A stretch of DNA of 64,000 nucleotides, taken from Acidobacteriota bacterium (GTDB lineage: Bacteria > Acidobacteriota > Blastocatellia > Pyrinomonadales > Pyrinomonadaceae). The stretch's first letter is position 1, and every line of letters starts with the position of its first letter. The notes below the pieces were generated by a model, which was given only the letters and a program-made list of their open reading frames with translations, was not told where the DNA came from and did not search any database. Shown here one piece after another: positions 25,089 through 34,740 of the stretch. Location of the stretch: the NCBI GenBank assembly GCA_025463135.1, contig JAOAPY010000010.1, forward strand, positions 78,089-142,088. The letters run 5' to 3'. The translations under genes and the position numbers were made by a program.

Positions 25089-28000
25089 GCGAGGGCGCGA
25101 TCAGGAACAAGGTGAAAGTACACCGGCGGCAGGAAATGGAGCTGGCGGACGCAAAGGCTGGATGCCACTTTCCGGGCCGTCGATTTGTGCTCTGTTGTGT
25201 TGCTGTTTCCCTGATGCTCGCCGTTCTGGCAGCGCCGCCCATCAAGGCTGGCCCAGCCACTCTCGCCAATGCCTGTGTGTCTGGAGCCACCAACGCTCCT
25301 TCGGCTGAGCCAGCCGGGCTCCACTCGCTCGCGCTCCCCAGGATTTCTTCGTTTAGTTCGTCGTTTAGAGAGGGTACCTGGGCCCCGGCCGCGGGCCGAA
25401 GAGTCCACTTTCTAAACGGAGAGTCTGTTGGAATTTTGAACTTTGCCGACAATGGCGATTATGACGGACGGACCATCGCCGCTGTTGAAATAGTTTTTGA
25501 AGGCTCACCCGCTGATGAAGCCGTCCAGGCGGAGTTCATGGTTATGTTGAGAGTCGCGCCGAACAGCGAGTATTCGGCGGTGCGCATTCGCGACTCGTTA
25601 CAGGCGCTGTTTGATTCGGGCCGCGTGGCGTCGGCGCGTGTGGAAGTCACCGAAGTCAGCGGCAGGAAAGGCCCGTTGCGGGTCCGTTTCATTATTCAGC
25701 GCCAGGTAATCGTCGCCGACATCCGCCTGGAGATTGGACTGGCAACGGGCGCCCCCATCGCCACGGATGAAATACGCGCGCGGCTTAATTTGATCAAGCC
25801 AGGCGCGCGTGCCTCGAAACAGTCTGTGTTGCGCAACGTGGATGAGATCCAGGGGTATCTTAGAGATCGAGGTTACTTTAACGCGATGGTGGACTCGTCG
25901 CAGGAGGTTGATGCCGGCGGCACGCGCGCCACAGTCTTTTATCGCATTACGCCGGGTGAAGCCGCGCGCGTGGCTGCGTTCAATCTGGACATCAAGGGTT
26001 TTGATCCCGCTACGGTCCGTCCAACTCTCACCCTCCAGCCCGGCGCGTGGTTCACTCGCCAGGCGTTGGGGGAAGACGTCACTCGCCTTCGCCAGGCGAT
26101 TATCGCTCGCGGTTACCTTGCTCCGCAGATTGCCGACCCACGCGTGGAACGCGAAATCGAAAAGAACCAGATGACCATAACTCTGACCGGTGCAGTGGGC
26201 CCAAAGGTCAACGTCGCGGTCGAGAATTATAAGATCAGCGACAAGCTTTCGCGCGATCTGCTGCCGGTCAAGCGCGAGGGCAACATCGATCAGTCGGCCA
26301 TCGTCGAAGGCGCGCGACGCTTGCGCAACAAGCTGCAAGAGGATGGATACTTTTTTGCTGAGGTGACACCTGTCTGCAAAGTTACTCCGCCGCTACCTGA
26401 CTTACTCGCCAACGGCACGCGCGAAACTTGTGAGACCCTCAATCCCGACGCGTTGGGAGATCACACCGTCGATATTACCTATCAGGTAGAGCAGGGCCGT
26501 CGCTTTACGCTGAAGGACATCCGCATCACCGGCACGAACAAAGTTACCTACGACGATGTTGCCGCGGAACTGAAATCACAGAAGGCGAATGCCCTTGGGT
26601 TCATTCCGTATCTGGGATACGGCCGGGGTTACACCAGCCTCGCGCTGCTGGAACAGGACAAGCGCACCGTGGCCGCGCACATGCGCGAGTTTGGCTATCG
26701 TCGCTCTGTGGTCCAGGTGATCCAGGGTGTGGCCATCAACGGTGAAGATCTAATCATCACTTTCAAAGTCACTGAGGGCCCACTGACGCGCGTCGCCGGT
26801 GTGGAAATACGAGGCAACAAGATCTACACCGAAGAGCGTCTGCGACGAGAGCTGAGAACGATTGTGGGCGCTCCTATTTCGCGCGCCATAGCCAGGGTCG
26901 ACGTCGACAGCCTGCACAACCTGTACGCGCACGACGGCTACATTGACGCCGAGATCGCTCCTTCCCTCGTTGAACTGCCAAAGAAAGGCGAAGACGAGCA
27001 GGTCAGGATTATCTACACCATCAGAAACGAAGGCGACAAAGTTTTCATCAACCGCATTATCGTCAATGGTGTAACGGGCGACGCGGGAACGCAGCAAACA
27101 AAACGGAACGCAATCGCCCGCGCCAGCGCCCTGGCGCCGGGCGAACTGCTGCGCTCCGATCGTCTTAACGAAGCTGAGCGCACTCTTTATACGACTGATG
27201 CTTACAGCCAGGTCACCATCCACACCGAGCCGGCCGGCGAAACCAGCGCGGGCTATAAGAAGAGGGATGTGATCATCGATGTCGAAGAGAAGAAACCGCG
27301 AGTGGTCGACTACGGTGGCGGTTATTCCACCGATACCGGACCGTTGGGACTGTTCGAACTCAGCAACGTGAACCTGATGAATAAACTGCGGCAGGGCGCC
27401 GTTCGCCTGCGAGTCAGCAGTCGCCAGCAATCGCTGAGGCTGGAATATTTTGATCCGCGCTTTGCGCGCTATGGCACTAACCAGTTCGCGCCGTTATCGC
27501 TTTCCCTGCAATACCGCCGCGATTCAACCATCACGCGTTTCTTCCGTTCGGCGATCGATCGCGGCACGATGGGCATAGTGCAGCGATTGGACAAGAAGGG
27601 AAATCCCATTGACCAGTTTGGGATTAAGACCGGACAACCAACCATCAACCGGTTTACGTTCAGTATCGAGACGCAGCGCGGTCTGAATCAGAAGACGCGG
27701 TCGATTGTTTTTGCGCGCTACATGTACGAAGACGTGCGCCTGTTGAATCTGCAGAGCCTGGTGATCAAGGACATTCTCTTGCCCGACCGTGTGGTCCGAC
27801 TTTCCCGTTTTGGGCTGTCTTTTGCCCGCGACACACGTGAAAGGTGCGAGGCTGGTATTCCCGGATCGGCTGAAGAAGCGTCGTCCCACGGTGGCGAAGT
27901 CTGTCGTTACAATCAGCTTGATCCAACCCAGGGAGACTTCTTAACGGCCGATTATTCGATCGCGGTCCGGCAGCTGGGCGGCAATATTTCGTTCAGCAAG

Positions 28001-28693
28001 TTTCAGAGCTCCTACCGTCGCTATTATCGCCTGCGTGGTTTTCGCAAAACCGTGCTGGCCGGAAACATGTCTCTCGGTCTGGCAAATGTGTTCAATCCAC
28101 GCGATCGCGACGGCAACGGTAGAATCGACGAGATCGATCGCACGCTGCCGATTAGCGAGCGGTTTTACTCGGGCGGTGCGACTACGTTGCGCGGTTTTAA
28201 CTATGAAGAAGCCGGACCGCGGCAGGCCGTCGTAACTGAAGGAAGTTTTCTGACGCAGAACAAGAAGGTCGTCTTTCTTAATCCCTTTACGGTGCCCGTG
28301 GGCGGCAACGCCCTGGCTGTGCTTAATCTCGAGGCGCGTGTGCCGACGACGAAAGAGCTTCAGATAGTTCCATTCTACGACGGCGGCAACGTGTTCCGTC
28401 GCGTTGGCGATCTATTTGGCAGACACGAGAAGCCCGATACGACCAGTACTTTGACATTGATCAATTCCTTGAACCTGCGCACGCATTGGACCCATACCGT
28501 GGGCCTCGGCTTTCGCATTCAGACACCGCTGGGCGGCGCGCTGGCGGTTGACTACGGTTACCTGTTGAACCCGCCTTCGTTCCTGGTTCCGCAGCGCGGG
28601 CCAAGCGGAGCAAGCGGAGACTTTGACGGAACGCCGGCGGTCTTTCGCCTGAATCGTGGTCAGGTGCAGTTCCGATTTACGCAAACGTTTTAG
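25085..28693 (+). CDS. Omp85-superfamily (BamA/TamA-like) outer membrane protein
   Basis: A TTG start at 25085 has AGGA 7 bases upstream and overlaps the tamB-like stop; an ATG at 25136 is the alternative. A signal peptide is seen at about 34-55. Multiple POTRA domains follow (about 120-740; for example VTYDDVAAELKSQKA and GNKIYTEERLRRELRTIVG), then a 16-strand-type barrel with FYSGGATTLRGFNYE (the conserved R-G-F region), ending in VQFRFTQTF. More than three POTRAs favours BamA-like over TamA-like, but coupling to tamB points to lipid or protein assembly with that partner. Confidence 0.88.
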   Translation: MSEGAIRNKVKVHRRQEMELADAKAGCHFPGRRFVLCCVAVSLMLAVLAAPPIKAGPATLANACVSGATNAPSAEPAGLHSLALPRISSFSSSFREGTWAPAAGRRVHFLNGESVGILNFADNGDYDGRTIAAVEIVFEGSPADEAVQAEFMVMLRVAPNSEYSAVRIRDSLQALFDSGRVASARVEVTEVSGRKGPLRVRFIIQRQVIVADIRLEIGLATGAPIATDEIRARLNLIKPGARASKQSVLRNVDEIQGYLRDRGYFNAMVDSSQEVDAGGTRATVFYRITPGEAARVAAFNLDIKGFDPATVRPTLTLQPGAWFTRQALGEDVTRLRQAIIARGYLAPQIADPRVEREIEKNQMTITLTGAVGPKVNVAVENYKISDKLSRDLLPVKREGNIDQSAIVEGARRLRNKLQEDGYFFAEVTPVCKVTPPLPDLLANGTRETCETLNPDALGDHTVDITYQVEQGRRFTLKDIRITGTNKVTYDDVAAELKSQKANALGFIPYLGYGRGYTSLALLEQDKRTVAAHMREFGYRRSVVQVIQGVAINGEDLIITFKVTEGPLTRVAGVEIRGNKIYTEERLRRELRTIVGAPISRAIARVDVDSLHNLYAHDGYIDAEIAPSLVELPKKGEDEQVRIIYTIRNEGDKVFINRIIVNGVTGDAGTQQTKRNAIARASALAPGELLRSDRLNEAERTLYTTDAYSQVTIHTEPAGETSAGYKKRDVIIDVEEKKPRVVDYGGGYSTDTGPLGLFELSNVNLMNKLRQGAVRLRVSSRQQSLRLEYFDPRFARYGTNQFAPLSLSLQYRRDSTITRFFRSAIDRGTMGIVQRLDKKGNPIDQFGIKTGQPTINRFTFSIETQRGLNQKTRSIVFARYMYEDVRLLNLQSLVIKDILLPDRVVRLSRFGLSFARDTRERCEAGIPGSAEEASSHGGEVCRYNQLDPTQGDFLTADYSIAVRQLGGNISFSKFQSSYRRYYRLRGFRKTVLAGNMSLGLANVFNPRDRDGNGRIDEIDRTLPISERFYSGGATTLRGFNYEEAGPRQAVVTEGSFLTQNKKVVFLNPFTVPVGGNALAVLNLEARVPTTKELQIVPFYDGGNVFRRVGDLFGRHEKPDTTSTLTLINSLNLRTHWTHTVGLGFRIQTPLGGALAVDYGYLLNPPSFLVPQRGPSGASGDFDGTPAVFRLNRGQVQFRFTQTF

Positions 28694-28930
28694 TTGTCAG
28701 TTGTCAGTTTGTAGGGAAGGGGCTCAAAGTGATGTCGAACGTATTACATTTCAGAAAGAACACATCCGGATCCGTATCGAGTCCGCGATCAATGACAAAT
28801 GAGAAATGTCCAACGACAAATGGAAAATGGAACGCTTTCTCCATCGTCACGAATGTTTTTCCCGCCAAGAGTCTGCCGTACTGCTTTCTGCCTACTGCCT
28901 TCTGTCTACTGTTCTGCCTACTACCTTCCG
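28691..28930. repeat. low-complexity repeats overlapping the chaperone gene start
   Basis: Bases 28691-28714 hold GTTGTCAGTTGTCAGTT, also seen at 60553-60604, and the Omp85 stop TAG is at its edge. Bases 28795-28830 hold ACAAATGAGAAATG-like units. Bases 28862-28930 hold CTGCCTACTGCCTTCTG units, which code for the signal-peptide core of the next protein. The same unit on the other strand lies at 10186-10225 in the kinase gene. Confidence 0.8.
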
Positions 28931-29538
28931 CCGCGCGCGGTCAGGAGGTCGTCGACAAAACCGTGGCCACCGTTAACGGCGGTGTACGCACGGACTTGAT
29001 TACTTACTCCGACCTGCTTTGGCAATTGGCGTTGCAACCAAACACCGTGCTGGCCCAGCCAACCTCGGAAGCATTGAATGGCGCGCTGCGCCTGGTGGAA
29101 GATCAGCGCCTGATTTTGCAGGAAGCGGTGAAGCTACCGACGATTTCCCCGACCGAACAGGAGATTGCCGAGGCCCGCGACGCTCTGGCCAAGCAATTTG
29201 CCTCGCGAGACGAGCTTGAGCAACGAATGATTCGCGTGGGGCTGACGAGCGAAAAACTCAACGAGATTCTCGAGCAGCGAGTACAGATCGAAAAGTACCT
29301 CGAGTTTCGCTTTCGTAGTTTCATTGTGATTGGGCAAAAGGACGTCGCCGATTATTACCGTGCTACCTGGGTGACTCGTTTCAGAGGTCGATCTCCAGGA
29401 GGTATTGTGCCTACGCTGGAAGAGGCGCGACCGGAAATCGAAAGGACGCTGACCGAGACCAAAGTCGAATCTGATATTGACAGTTTCCTGGATAATGCCC
29501 GCGACCGCGCCGAGATCGTGATCTTAAATCCCGTCTGA
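28732..29538 (+). CDS. SurA N-domain-like periplasmic chaperone
   Basis: The protein has about 268 residues. The first 60 residues are read through low-complexity DNA. The hydrophobic signal core (LPTAFCLLFCLLPSAARG) is itself repeat-encoded. The mature part (VVDKTVATVNGGVRTDLITYSDLLWQLAL, EDQRLILQEAVKL, FIVIGQKDVADYYR) matches the SurA N-terminal chaperone domain; no peptidyl-prolyl isomerase domain is present. It follows the Omp85-like gene directly and probably escorts outer membrane proteins to it. A GTG precedes the ATG used here, with AAGGGG upstream. Confidence 0.75.
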   Translation: MSNVLHFRKNTSGSVSSPRSMTNEKCPTTNGKWNAFSIVTNVFPAKSLPYCFLPTAFCLLFCLLPSAARGQEVVDKTVATVNGGVRTDLITYSDLLWQLALQPNTVLAQPTSEALNGALRLVEDQRLILQEAVKLPTISPTEQEIAEARDALAKQFASRDELEQRMIRVGLTSEKLNEILEQRVQIEKYLEFRFRSFIVIGQKDVADYYRATWVTRFRGRSPGGIVPTLEEARPEIERTLTETKVESDIDSFLDNARDRAEIVILNPV

Positions 29539-29568
29539 GGTAGCGCAGACTTTAAATTTTTGGGCAAG

Positions 29569-29648
29569 CGGTTTCTTTGCGTGCTTTGCGCCCTGGCGGG
29601 AAATTCTTTGTCGCCATTGAAGCGCCTCCCGCAAAGCACGCAAAGGAA
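29569..29648. repeat. two-armed inverted repeat (family O)
   Basis: CTTTGCGTGCTTTGCG at 29575-29590 is inverted as CGCAAAGCACGCAAAG at 29630-29645. It fills the gap before the patatin gene, followed by a GTCGCTACGCGACGCTACGC palindromic stretch to 29707. Confidence 0.85.
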
Positions 29649-29717
29649 TCCTGTCGGTCTGAGGCGGAGCCTCGCTAGTCTTCAGGCGTCGCTACGCGAC
29701 GCTACGCATCGAAGATC

Positions 29718-30560
29718 TTGTCGACCCAACTCAACAACCAAATACCGAGAATCGGCCTCGCCCTTTCGGGCGGTGCGGCCAGGGGCATCGCCCATATCGG
29801 CGTGCTGCAGGCTTTAGGCGATCATGAGATCAAGATCGATTGCGTCGCCGGTAGTTCGGCAGGCGCGCTGGTTGGCGGCGCCTTCGCTTCGGGCCTGCCA
29901 CTTTCGGAAATCGAAGCTATCGGCAAAAGCATGCGCTGGCGGGACGTCGGTCGGGTAACGGTCTCGCGCCTCGGGATTCAATCGAATGCGCGAATGGAGG
30001 ACTATCTACGCGCGCATCTGCCGGTAACTCGTTTCGAGGATCTGCCGATTCCTTTTGCGGCAGTAGCCACGAACCTGGAGTCCGGGGAGGCCGTGGTGAT
30101 GCGCGACCAGGGCGATGTGCCGTTCGCCATTCGCGCCAGCTGCGCCATTCCCGGCTGGTACATTCCGGCGATTGATCCACAGGGCCGGCAGTTGCTCGAC
30201 GGCGGTTTGGTCTCGATGATTCCTTCAGCGGCGGCGCGCGCGCTCGGATCCGATATTGTTATCGCCGTGGACGTGAACGCCGAAGGAGCGACATTCTTAG
30301 GCCCGCCGCAATCGGTAATCGGCATCATCCTGCAATCGATGCTGATCGTACAAAAGACTGTTTCCCAGCACCAGTTGCAGGAGGCAGACTTTGTCGTCAG
30401 GCCGCGCACCGGCCATATTCGTTGGGACGAGCTGGGCCGGGCTGAAGAATTAATAGCGGCCGGTTATGAAGCAGGATTGGCAAGTGTTGAAGGGATCCGG
30501 AAGCTGATCGCAGAGCATGAAGTAACGAAGGATTTATTGGCCACAGATGAACACGGATAA
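29718..30560 (+). CDS. patatin-like phospholipase
   Basis: The start is a TTG at 29718. The protein has the oxyanion loop LALSGGAARGIAHIGVL, the nucleophile elbow GSSAG (Ser near residue 47) and the catalytic-dyad Asp in LLDGGLVS. This is the bacterial patatin (RssA/YchK-like) family that hydrolyses acyl ester bonds of lipids. The length of 280 is typical. The final residues LLATDEHG and the stop are encoded by a repeat arm (CCACAGATGAACACGGAT). It lies after the outer-membrane assembly block, so an envelope lipid role is plausible. Confidence 0.88.
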   Translation: MSTQLNNQIPRIGLALSGGAARGIAHIGVLQALGDHEIKIDCVAGSSAGALVGGAFASGLPLSEIEAIGKSMRWRDVGRVTVSRLGIQSNARMEDYLRAHLPVTRFEDLPIPFAAVATNLESGEAVVMRDQGDVPFAIRASCAIPGWYIPAIDPQGRQLLDGGLVSMIPSAAARALGSDIVIAVDVNAEGATFLGPPQSVIGIILQSMLIVQKTVSQHQLQEADFVVRPRTGHIRWDELGRAEELIAAGYEAGLASVEGIRKLIAEHEVTKDLLATDEHG

Positions 30561-30667
30561 TTCGGATTTGAAGTGGATGGCTTTGAGGTTGTAGAGATTC
30601 TTCATCTCATTCTTACCCCACTTCAGCTTTTCTGATCTGTACCCATCCGTGTCAATCTGTGGCTAAT
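30535..30667. repeat. two-armed inverted repeat (family P) plus a family A half arm
   Basis: GGCCACAGATGAACACGGAT at 30539-30558 is inverted as ATCCGTGTCAATCTGTGGC at 30645-30663. Between them, 30600-30618 is a half copy of the family A end (TTCATCTCATTCT). Confidence 0.85.
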
Positions 30668-30793
30668 TTTCTTGACTGAAGAATAGAATCCTTCCCCCAT
30701 TCGCTCTTTATAACGAATACACAGAATTCGTATTAGGGAGAGCACTGAGGGGGGCAGGCGGCGGGCGGGCCTTTCTCGAGGGGGACCGCCAGG

Positions 30794-33283
30794 ATGACCA
30801 TTGAGGTTACATCCGTTTTTAGCCGACGATCATTTCCGAAAATGATGCGCCGGTTTTTTCGTTTTGCCTTCTGGCTCGAACGATACAAGCGCTATCGGAT
30901 CGTACTCAACGTCGTGGCCCTTCTACTGCTTATTACTTTCGGCACGGCCACCCTCACGCTGGTACGGTCCTATCGTTTTTATTCCAGCCTGATCGAGGCG
31001 CGTCTCAAGAGCGGATACCTGACCAGCCGGCCGGGAATTTATGCGGCGCCGCGCAACATTGCCCTCGGGCAAAAGGTGACGCGCGATGATTTGATCAGAG
31101 TATTGCGTCGCGCTGGTTACACCGAAACAAAAATAAGTGACGTGTGGAGCGGCACCTTCAAGACGGAAGGAAACTCTGTCGAGATTTATCCGAACCGCGT
31201 GCAGGAACCGGGCCCGGCGGTGGTGCGATTTATTATCAATGCGCAGGGACGCGTCGCCGATCTCGCCGGCGACGGTCGAGCGCTCGATCACTTTACGCTC
31301 GAACCCGAAGTATTATCCACCGATCTGTCGACGAAGAACGGGCAACACACCCAGTTAACTTTCCACGAACTGCCGCCTGTGCTGGTCCATGCGATCCTTT
31401 CAATCGAAGACCGCCGTTTCTTCGCGCATCGCGGCTTGGATCTTTTCGGAGTCGCGCGCGCCCTCTTACGAAATGTCGGGGACGATCGCATTGGTCAGGG
31501 TGGTTCGACCATCACGCAACAGTTGGTCAAGAATACCTATCTCTCGCCGGAGCGCACCTACAAACGAAAATTTGCCGAGGCTATGCTCGCCTTTGCTCTT
31601 GAACGCCGCCTTTCAAAGGAAGACATCTTTGCCCTCTACTGCAATGAAGTGTTTCTCGGTCAGCGCGGCGCTGTTGCGGTGCGCGGAGTCGAGCAGGCCG
31701 CGCGCACTTACTTCGGCAAGGACGTCAAAGACCTTTCAACGTCCGAAGCAGCCGCCATCGCCGGCATGATTCAGGGTCCTACCCGTTACTCACCGATTCG
31801 TCATCCGGAAGTCGCGCAGGCTCGGCGCAACACCGTGCTGAGCACGATGACGCGCGATGGCTGGCTTACCCTGGAGCAGGAAAGCGAAGCGGCGAAAGAG
31901 CCCGTTGCGGTGACTTCGTTCAAGACTGATTCAGAAGCGTTGGCGCCTTATTTTATCGATTACGTTAACCGCAGCGTGGACTCTGAGGAGGTCACTGGAC
32001 CACAGGGACAGCGCATTTACACCACCATCGATCTGGACCTGCAGCGTTTGGCAGAGGCGGCCCTCAAGAAACAGTTGGCGCGTTTGGACCAGACCTATAA
32101 GAACCGCGACGCAAAACCACAAGCAGCGTTGGTAGCGATGGATCCACGCACCGGTGAAGTGTTGGCGATGGTCGGCGGTCGCGACTATGCCGAGTCCCAG
32201 TTGAACCGCGCGACGGATGCGCGCCGGCAACCCGGATCAACCTTTAAGCCCTTTGTTTATGCCGCCGCTCTTGAAAGTGGCATCTCGCCGGTGCGGATGT
32301 TCGCGGACGCACCGCGAGAGTTTATCTATGACGGGAATAGAACTTACCGGCCGGCAAATTTCGGCGGCGGGTTTTCGATGCGCGATGTGACCATGCGGAC
32401 CGGGTTGGTGAAATCACTGAACGTCGTGACCGTGGATGTGGCTATGCAGACGGGTCTGGCCCGCATCGCTAATCTCACAGAACAGTTTGGTCTGCCCAAG
32501 CCGGAACGCTATCCGGCACTGGCCCTGGGCACAACCGAAGTTACCCCTTTGCAACTCGCTACCGCTTACGCTGCGTTTGTGCGTGGCGGCCAAACCATAT
32601 CGCAGCAGGCCATCACCAGCATCGGGACGCCCGCAACGCATGCGCGCGACATTCAGTCTCGGCAAGTGATCAAGCCGACCACCGCATACATGATCACGAA
32701 CATGCTGGCGGCGGTAATCGATCACGGAACCGCGCGCGCGGCGCGGGGCGCGGTCAGGGGAACTGCGATAGCAGGAAAGACGGGAACGTCGCGCGATGGT
32801 TGGTTTGTCGGCTATACGCCGAACCTGGTCTGTGTCGTTTGGATCGGCTTTGACGACAACCAACAGCTTGGTTTGACCGGAGCTGAAGCCGCCTTGCCGG
32901 CCTGGACCGAGTTCGTTAACGGCGCGGTCCAGTTGAGGCCGGAACTTGGCGGCAAGAACTTTGAATGTCCTGAAGGAATTAAGTTCGTGGAGATCGATAC
33001 AGAGGATGGTCTGATCTCAACTCTCTCTTGCCCTTCACGAGAGTTGATTGCAGTTACCGACGAGCTGGCCCCCAACGCCGAGTGCTTCAAACACTCGAAT
33101 GTTCCAAAAGGTATCGAGCAGGAACCTGAGCAGCGGATAGCAGCGAGAGAACCATCTGCTTCAGTCGCGACCCGCAAGCCGGCGACGGAGCTTGGCCCAA
33201 TGATTCGCGAGATTAACCCCTGGACCACGCGAGTCGAAGTAGACGTACGGGGCCGCAAGACGCTCGTCAATGCAATGCGCTAA
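30794..33283 (+). CDS. class A penicillin-binding protein (PBP1b-type)
   Basis: A bifunctional peptidoglycan glycosyltransferase and transpeptidase of 829 residues. One membrane helix lies at 36-57, then a UB2H-like domain (about 65-160). The GT51 domain has catalytic Glu205 in SIEDRRFFAHRG and GGSTITQQLVKN. The transpeptidase has Ser482 in PGSTFKPF, SLN in VKSLNVVT and KTGTS (Lys662). A C-terminal tail of about 120 residues is Pro/Glu-rich. The layout follows E. coli PBP1b. It is preceded by a 230-base gap holding repeats and no other gene. Confidence 0.93.
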   Translation: MTIEVTSVFSRRSFPKMMRRFFRFAFWLERYKRYRIVLNVVALLLLITFGTATLTLVRSYRFYSSLIEARLKSGYLTSRPGIYAAPRNIALGQKVTRDDLIRVLRRAGYTETKISDVWSGTFKTEGNSVEIYPNRVQEPGPAVVRFIINAQGRVADLAGDGRALDHFTLEPEVLSTDLSTKNGQHTQLTFHELPPVLVHAILSIEDRRFFAHRGLDLFGVARALLRNVGDDRIGQGGSTITQQLVKNTYLSPERTYKRKFAEAMLAFALERRLSKEDIFALYCNEVFLGQRGAVAVRGVEQAARTYFGKDVKDLSTSEAAAIAGMIQGPTRYSPIRHPEVAQARRNTVLSTMTRDGWLTLEQESEAAKEPVAVTSFKTDSEALAPYFIDYVNRSVDSEEVTGPQGQRIYTTIDLDLQRLAEAALKKQLARLDQTYKNRDAKPQAALVAMDPRTGEVLAMVGGRDYAESQLNRATDARRQPGSTFKPFVYAAALESGISPVRMFADAPREFIYDGNRTYRPANFGGGFSMRDVTMRTGLVKSLNVVTVDVAMQTGLARIANLTEQFGLPKPERYPALALGTTEVTPLQLATAYAAFVRGGQTISQQAITSIGTPATHARDIQSRQVIKPTTAYMITNMLAAVIDHGTARAARGAVRGTAIAGKTGTSRDGWFVGYTPNLVCVVWIGFDDNQQLGLTGAEAALPAWTEFVNGAVQLRPELGGKNFECPEGIKFVEIDTEDGLISTLSCPSRELIAVTDELAPNAECFKHSNVPKGIEQEPEQRIAAREPSASVATRKPATELGPMIREINPWTTRVEVDVRGRKTLVNAMR

Positions 33284-33311
33284 CTGGGTTCGTGGGTCAG
33301 TTTCACTGCAA

Positions 33312-33383
33312 ATGTCCGACAAACTTTTTTAGTTTGTCGCGGCGTTACGACAAGCGACAAGCTAAAAAAGCTTATCGGACATC
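33312..33383. repeat. two-armed palindromic repeat (family D)
   Basis: GTCCGACAAACTTTTTTAG and GCTAAAAAAGCTTATCGGAC are inverted arms, each palindromic around AAACTTTTTTAGTTT or AAGCTAAAAAAGCTT. A sister copy is at 34722-34802. Confidence 0.85.
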
Positions 33384-33503
33384 GGGTGGGTTGAGATCGC
33401 CGTTCTGAGAGTTCGTTAGCAAGCGGACTTGTCCGCCCGCATCGGGGCACAGAGGCCTTCGGGAACGCCCCGTAGAACGCGGCTGAGGCAGCACTCCAAA
33501 TCC

Positions 33504-33884
33504 TCAAGCCTTCTCAAGCACGACTTGTGCGATCGCGTGTTCGCTGGTATGCGACAGCGAAAGATGCGCGGTCGTCGCCCCGGACTCTTCAATTAACTTT
33601 CGCACCTGCCCGTGAAAAATTAAATACGGTGCGCCGCTCTCGAGTGACGCAACTTCGACATCCTGCCAGGCAATCCCACCTCGCCAGCCAGTTTGCAGGG
33701 CCTTTAGGACCGCTTCTTTTGCAGCAAAGCGAGCGGCATAATGTTGCGCTGCCACGGCGCCACGGCTGTCGCAATAGCTTCTTTCCGCGACGGTAAACAC
33801 ACGTTCTACAAAACGCGGCGTGCGCGTGAGCACTTCGCGAATGCGAACGACTTCGATAATGTCTATGCCAATGGAGATGATCAC
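33504..33884 (-). CDS. acpS: holo-[acyl-carrier-protein] synthase
   Basis: Transfers 4'-phosphopantetheine from CoA to acyl carrier protein. The start is a GTG at 33884 giving IISIGIDIIEVVRI (metal-binding Asp8). ARFAAKEAVLKAL carries the catalytic Glu/Lys, and HLSLSHTSEHAIAQVV closes the family pattern. The 126-residue length is typical. Its start overlaps the likely start of pgeF on the other strand by several bases, so the two are head to head. Confidence 0.93.
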   Translation of the reverse strand: MIISIGIDIIEVVRIREVLTRTPRFVERVFTVAERSYCDSRGAVAAQHYAARFAAKEAVLKALQTGWRGGIAWQDVEVASLESGAPYLIFHGQVRKLIEESGATTAHLSLSHTSEHAIAQVVLEKA

Positions 33885-34740
33885 GGAAGATACGGCACTA
33901 ACCGGCTCAGGCTTTTACTGGCGCGAACTTGACGGCGTGCGGGCCCTGGTGTGCGCGCCATTGGAACAGGACGGATTCATCAACGGATTCTCAACGCGCG
34001 ACGGCGGTATCAGTCCGATGCCCAGGGGCGCGCTTAACCTCGCCGGCTTTAACGAAGACTCGGCCGAGAACATTTTGGAGAATCGGCGCCGCTTTCTCAA
34101 GCTATTTCCAGGCGAATGGTCGCTGGCGGGCTGCTGGCAAGTGCACGGCGTGGATATTCGCCTCGTAAAAGAAGCCTCGCAAGCTCAGCCGCGGCCGTAT
34201 GCGACCGGCGACGATGATCGCTGCGACGCTTTGGTCACCAGTCTCCCGCACACGCTGTTGGGAGTTAAGACCGCTGACTGTGTGCCGATCCTGATCGGCG
34301 ATGCGCGCACGGGCGCGTGTGCGGCGGTGCATGCCGGTTGGCGCGGCACTGTCGCGTCGATCGTTACTCACACGCTGGAACGAATGATTCAGGAGTACGG
34401 CACGCGACCGGCAGAGGTGCGCGTAGCGATTGGACCAGCGGCAGGCGCCTGCTGTTACGAAGTCGGCAGCGAAGTGATCGATGCTTTCAAAACACATTTT
34501 CCCGGCAGCGAAGATTTGTTCACAGTCACACGCGAAGGCCACGCGCGCGTCGATCTCTTCAAAGCAAATCGGGATCAACTAACGAAGCTGGGCGTGGCGC
34601 GTGACCGCATTCATAGCAGCACGCTTTGTACGATGTGTCGTACGGATCTCTTCTTTTCTTATCGCCGGGAAAAGAGTGTGCATGGGAAAGTTGGGCGCCT
34701 GATGGCCGTGATTGGCAGGAAATTGTCCGACGAACTTTAG
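33871..34740 (+). CDS. pgeF: YfiH/PgeF-family multicopper-like purine nucleoside phosphorylase
   Basis: The protein has about 289 residues. Motifs for the Zn/Cu site of this family are visible: CWQVHGVDI, GVKTADCVPIL and AAVHAGWRGTVA. SSTLCTMCRTDLFFSYRRE gives the conserved C-terminal region. Known members act on purine nucleosides and affect peptidoglycan fidelity in E. coli. The start is uncertain among 33859, 33871 and 33877, none with a good ribosome site. The last residues (KLSDEL) and the stop come from repeat DNA. Confidence 0.9.
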   Translation: MEMITEDTALTGSGFYWRELDGVRALVCAPLEQDGFINGFSTRDGGISPMPRGALNLAGFNEDSAENILENRRRFLKLFPGEWSLAGCWQVHGVDIRLVKEASQAQPRPYATGDDDRCDALVTSLPHTLLGVKTADCVPILIGDARTGACAAVHAGWRGTVASIVTHTLERMIQEYGTRPAEVRVAIGPAAGACCYEVGSEVIDAFKTHFPGSEDLFTVTREGHARVDLFKANRDQLTKLGVARDRIHSSTLCTMCRTDLFFSYRREKSVHGKVGRLMAVIGRKLSDEL

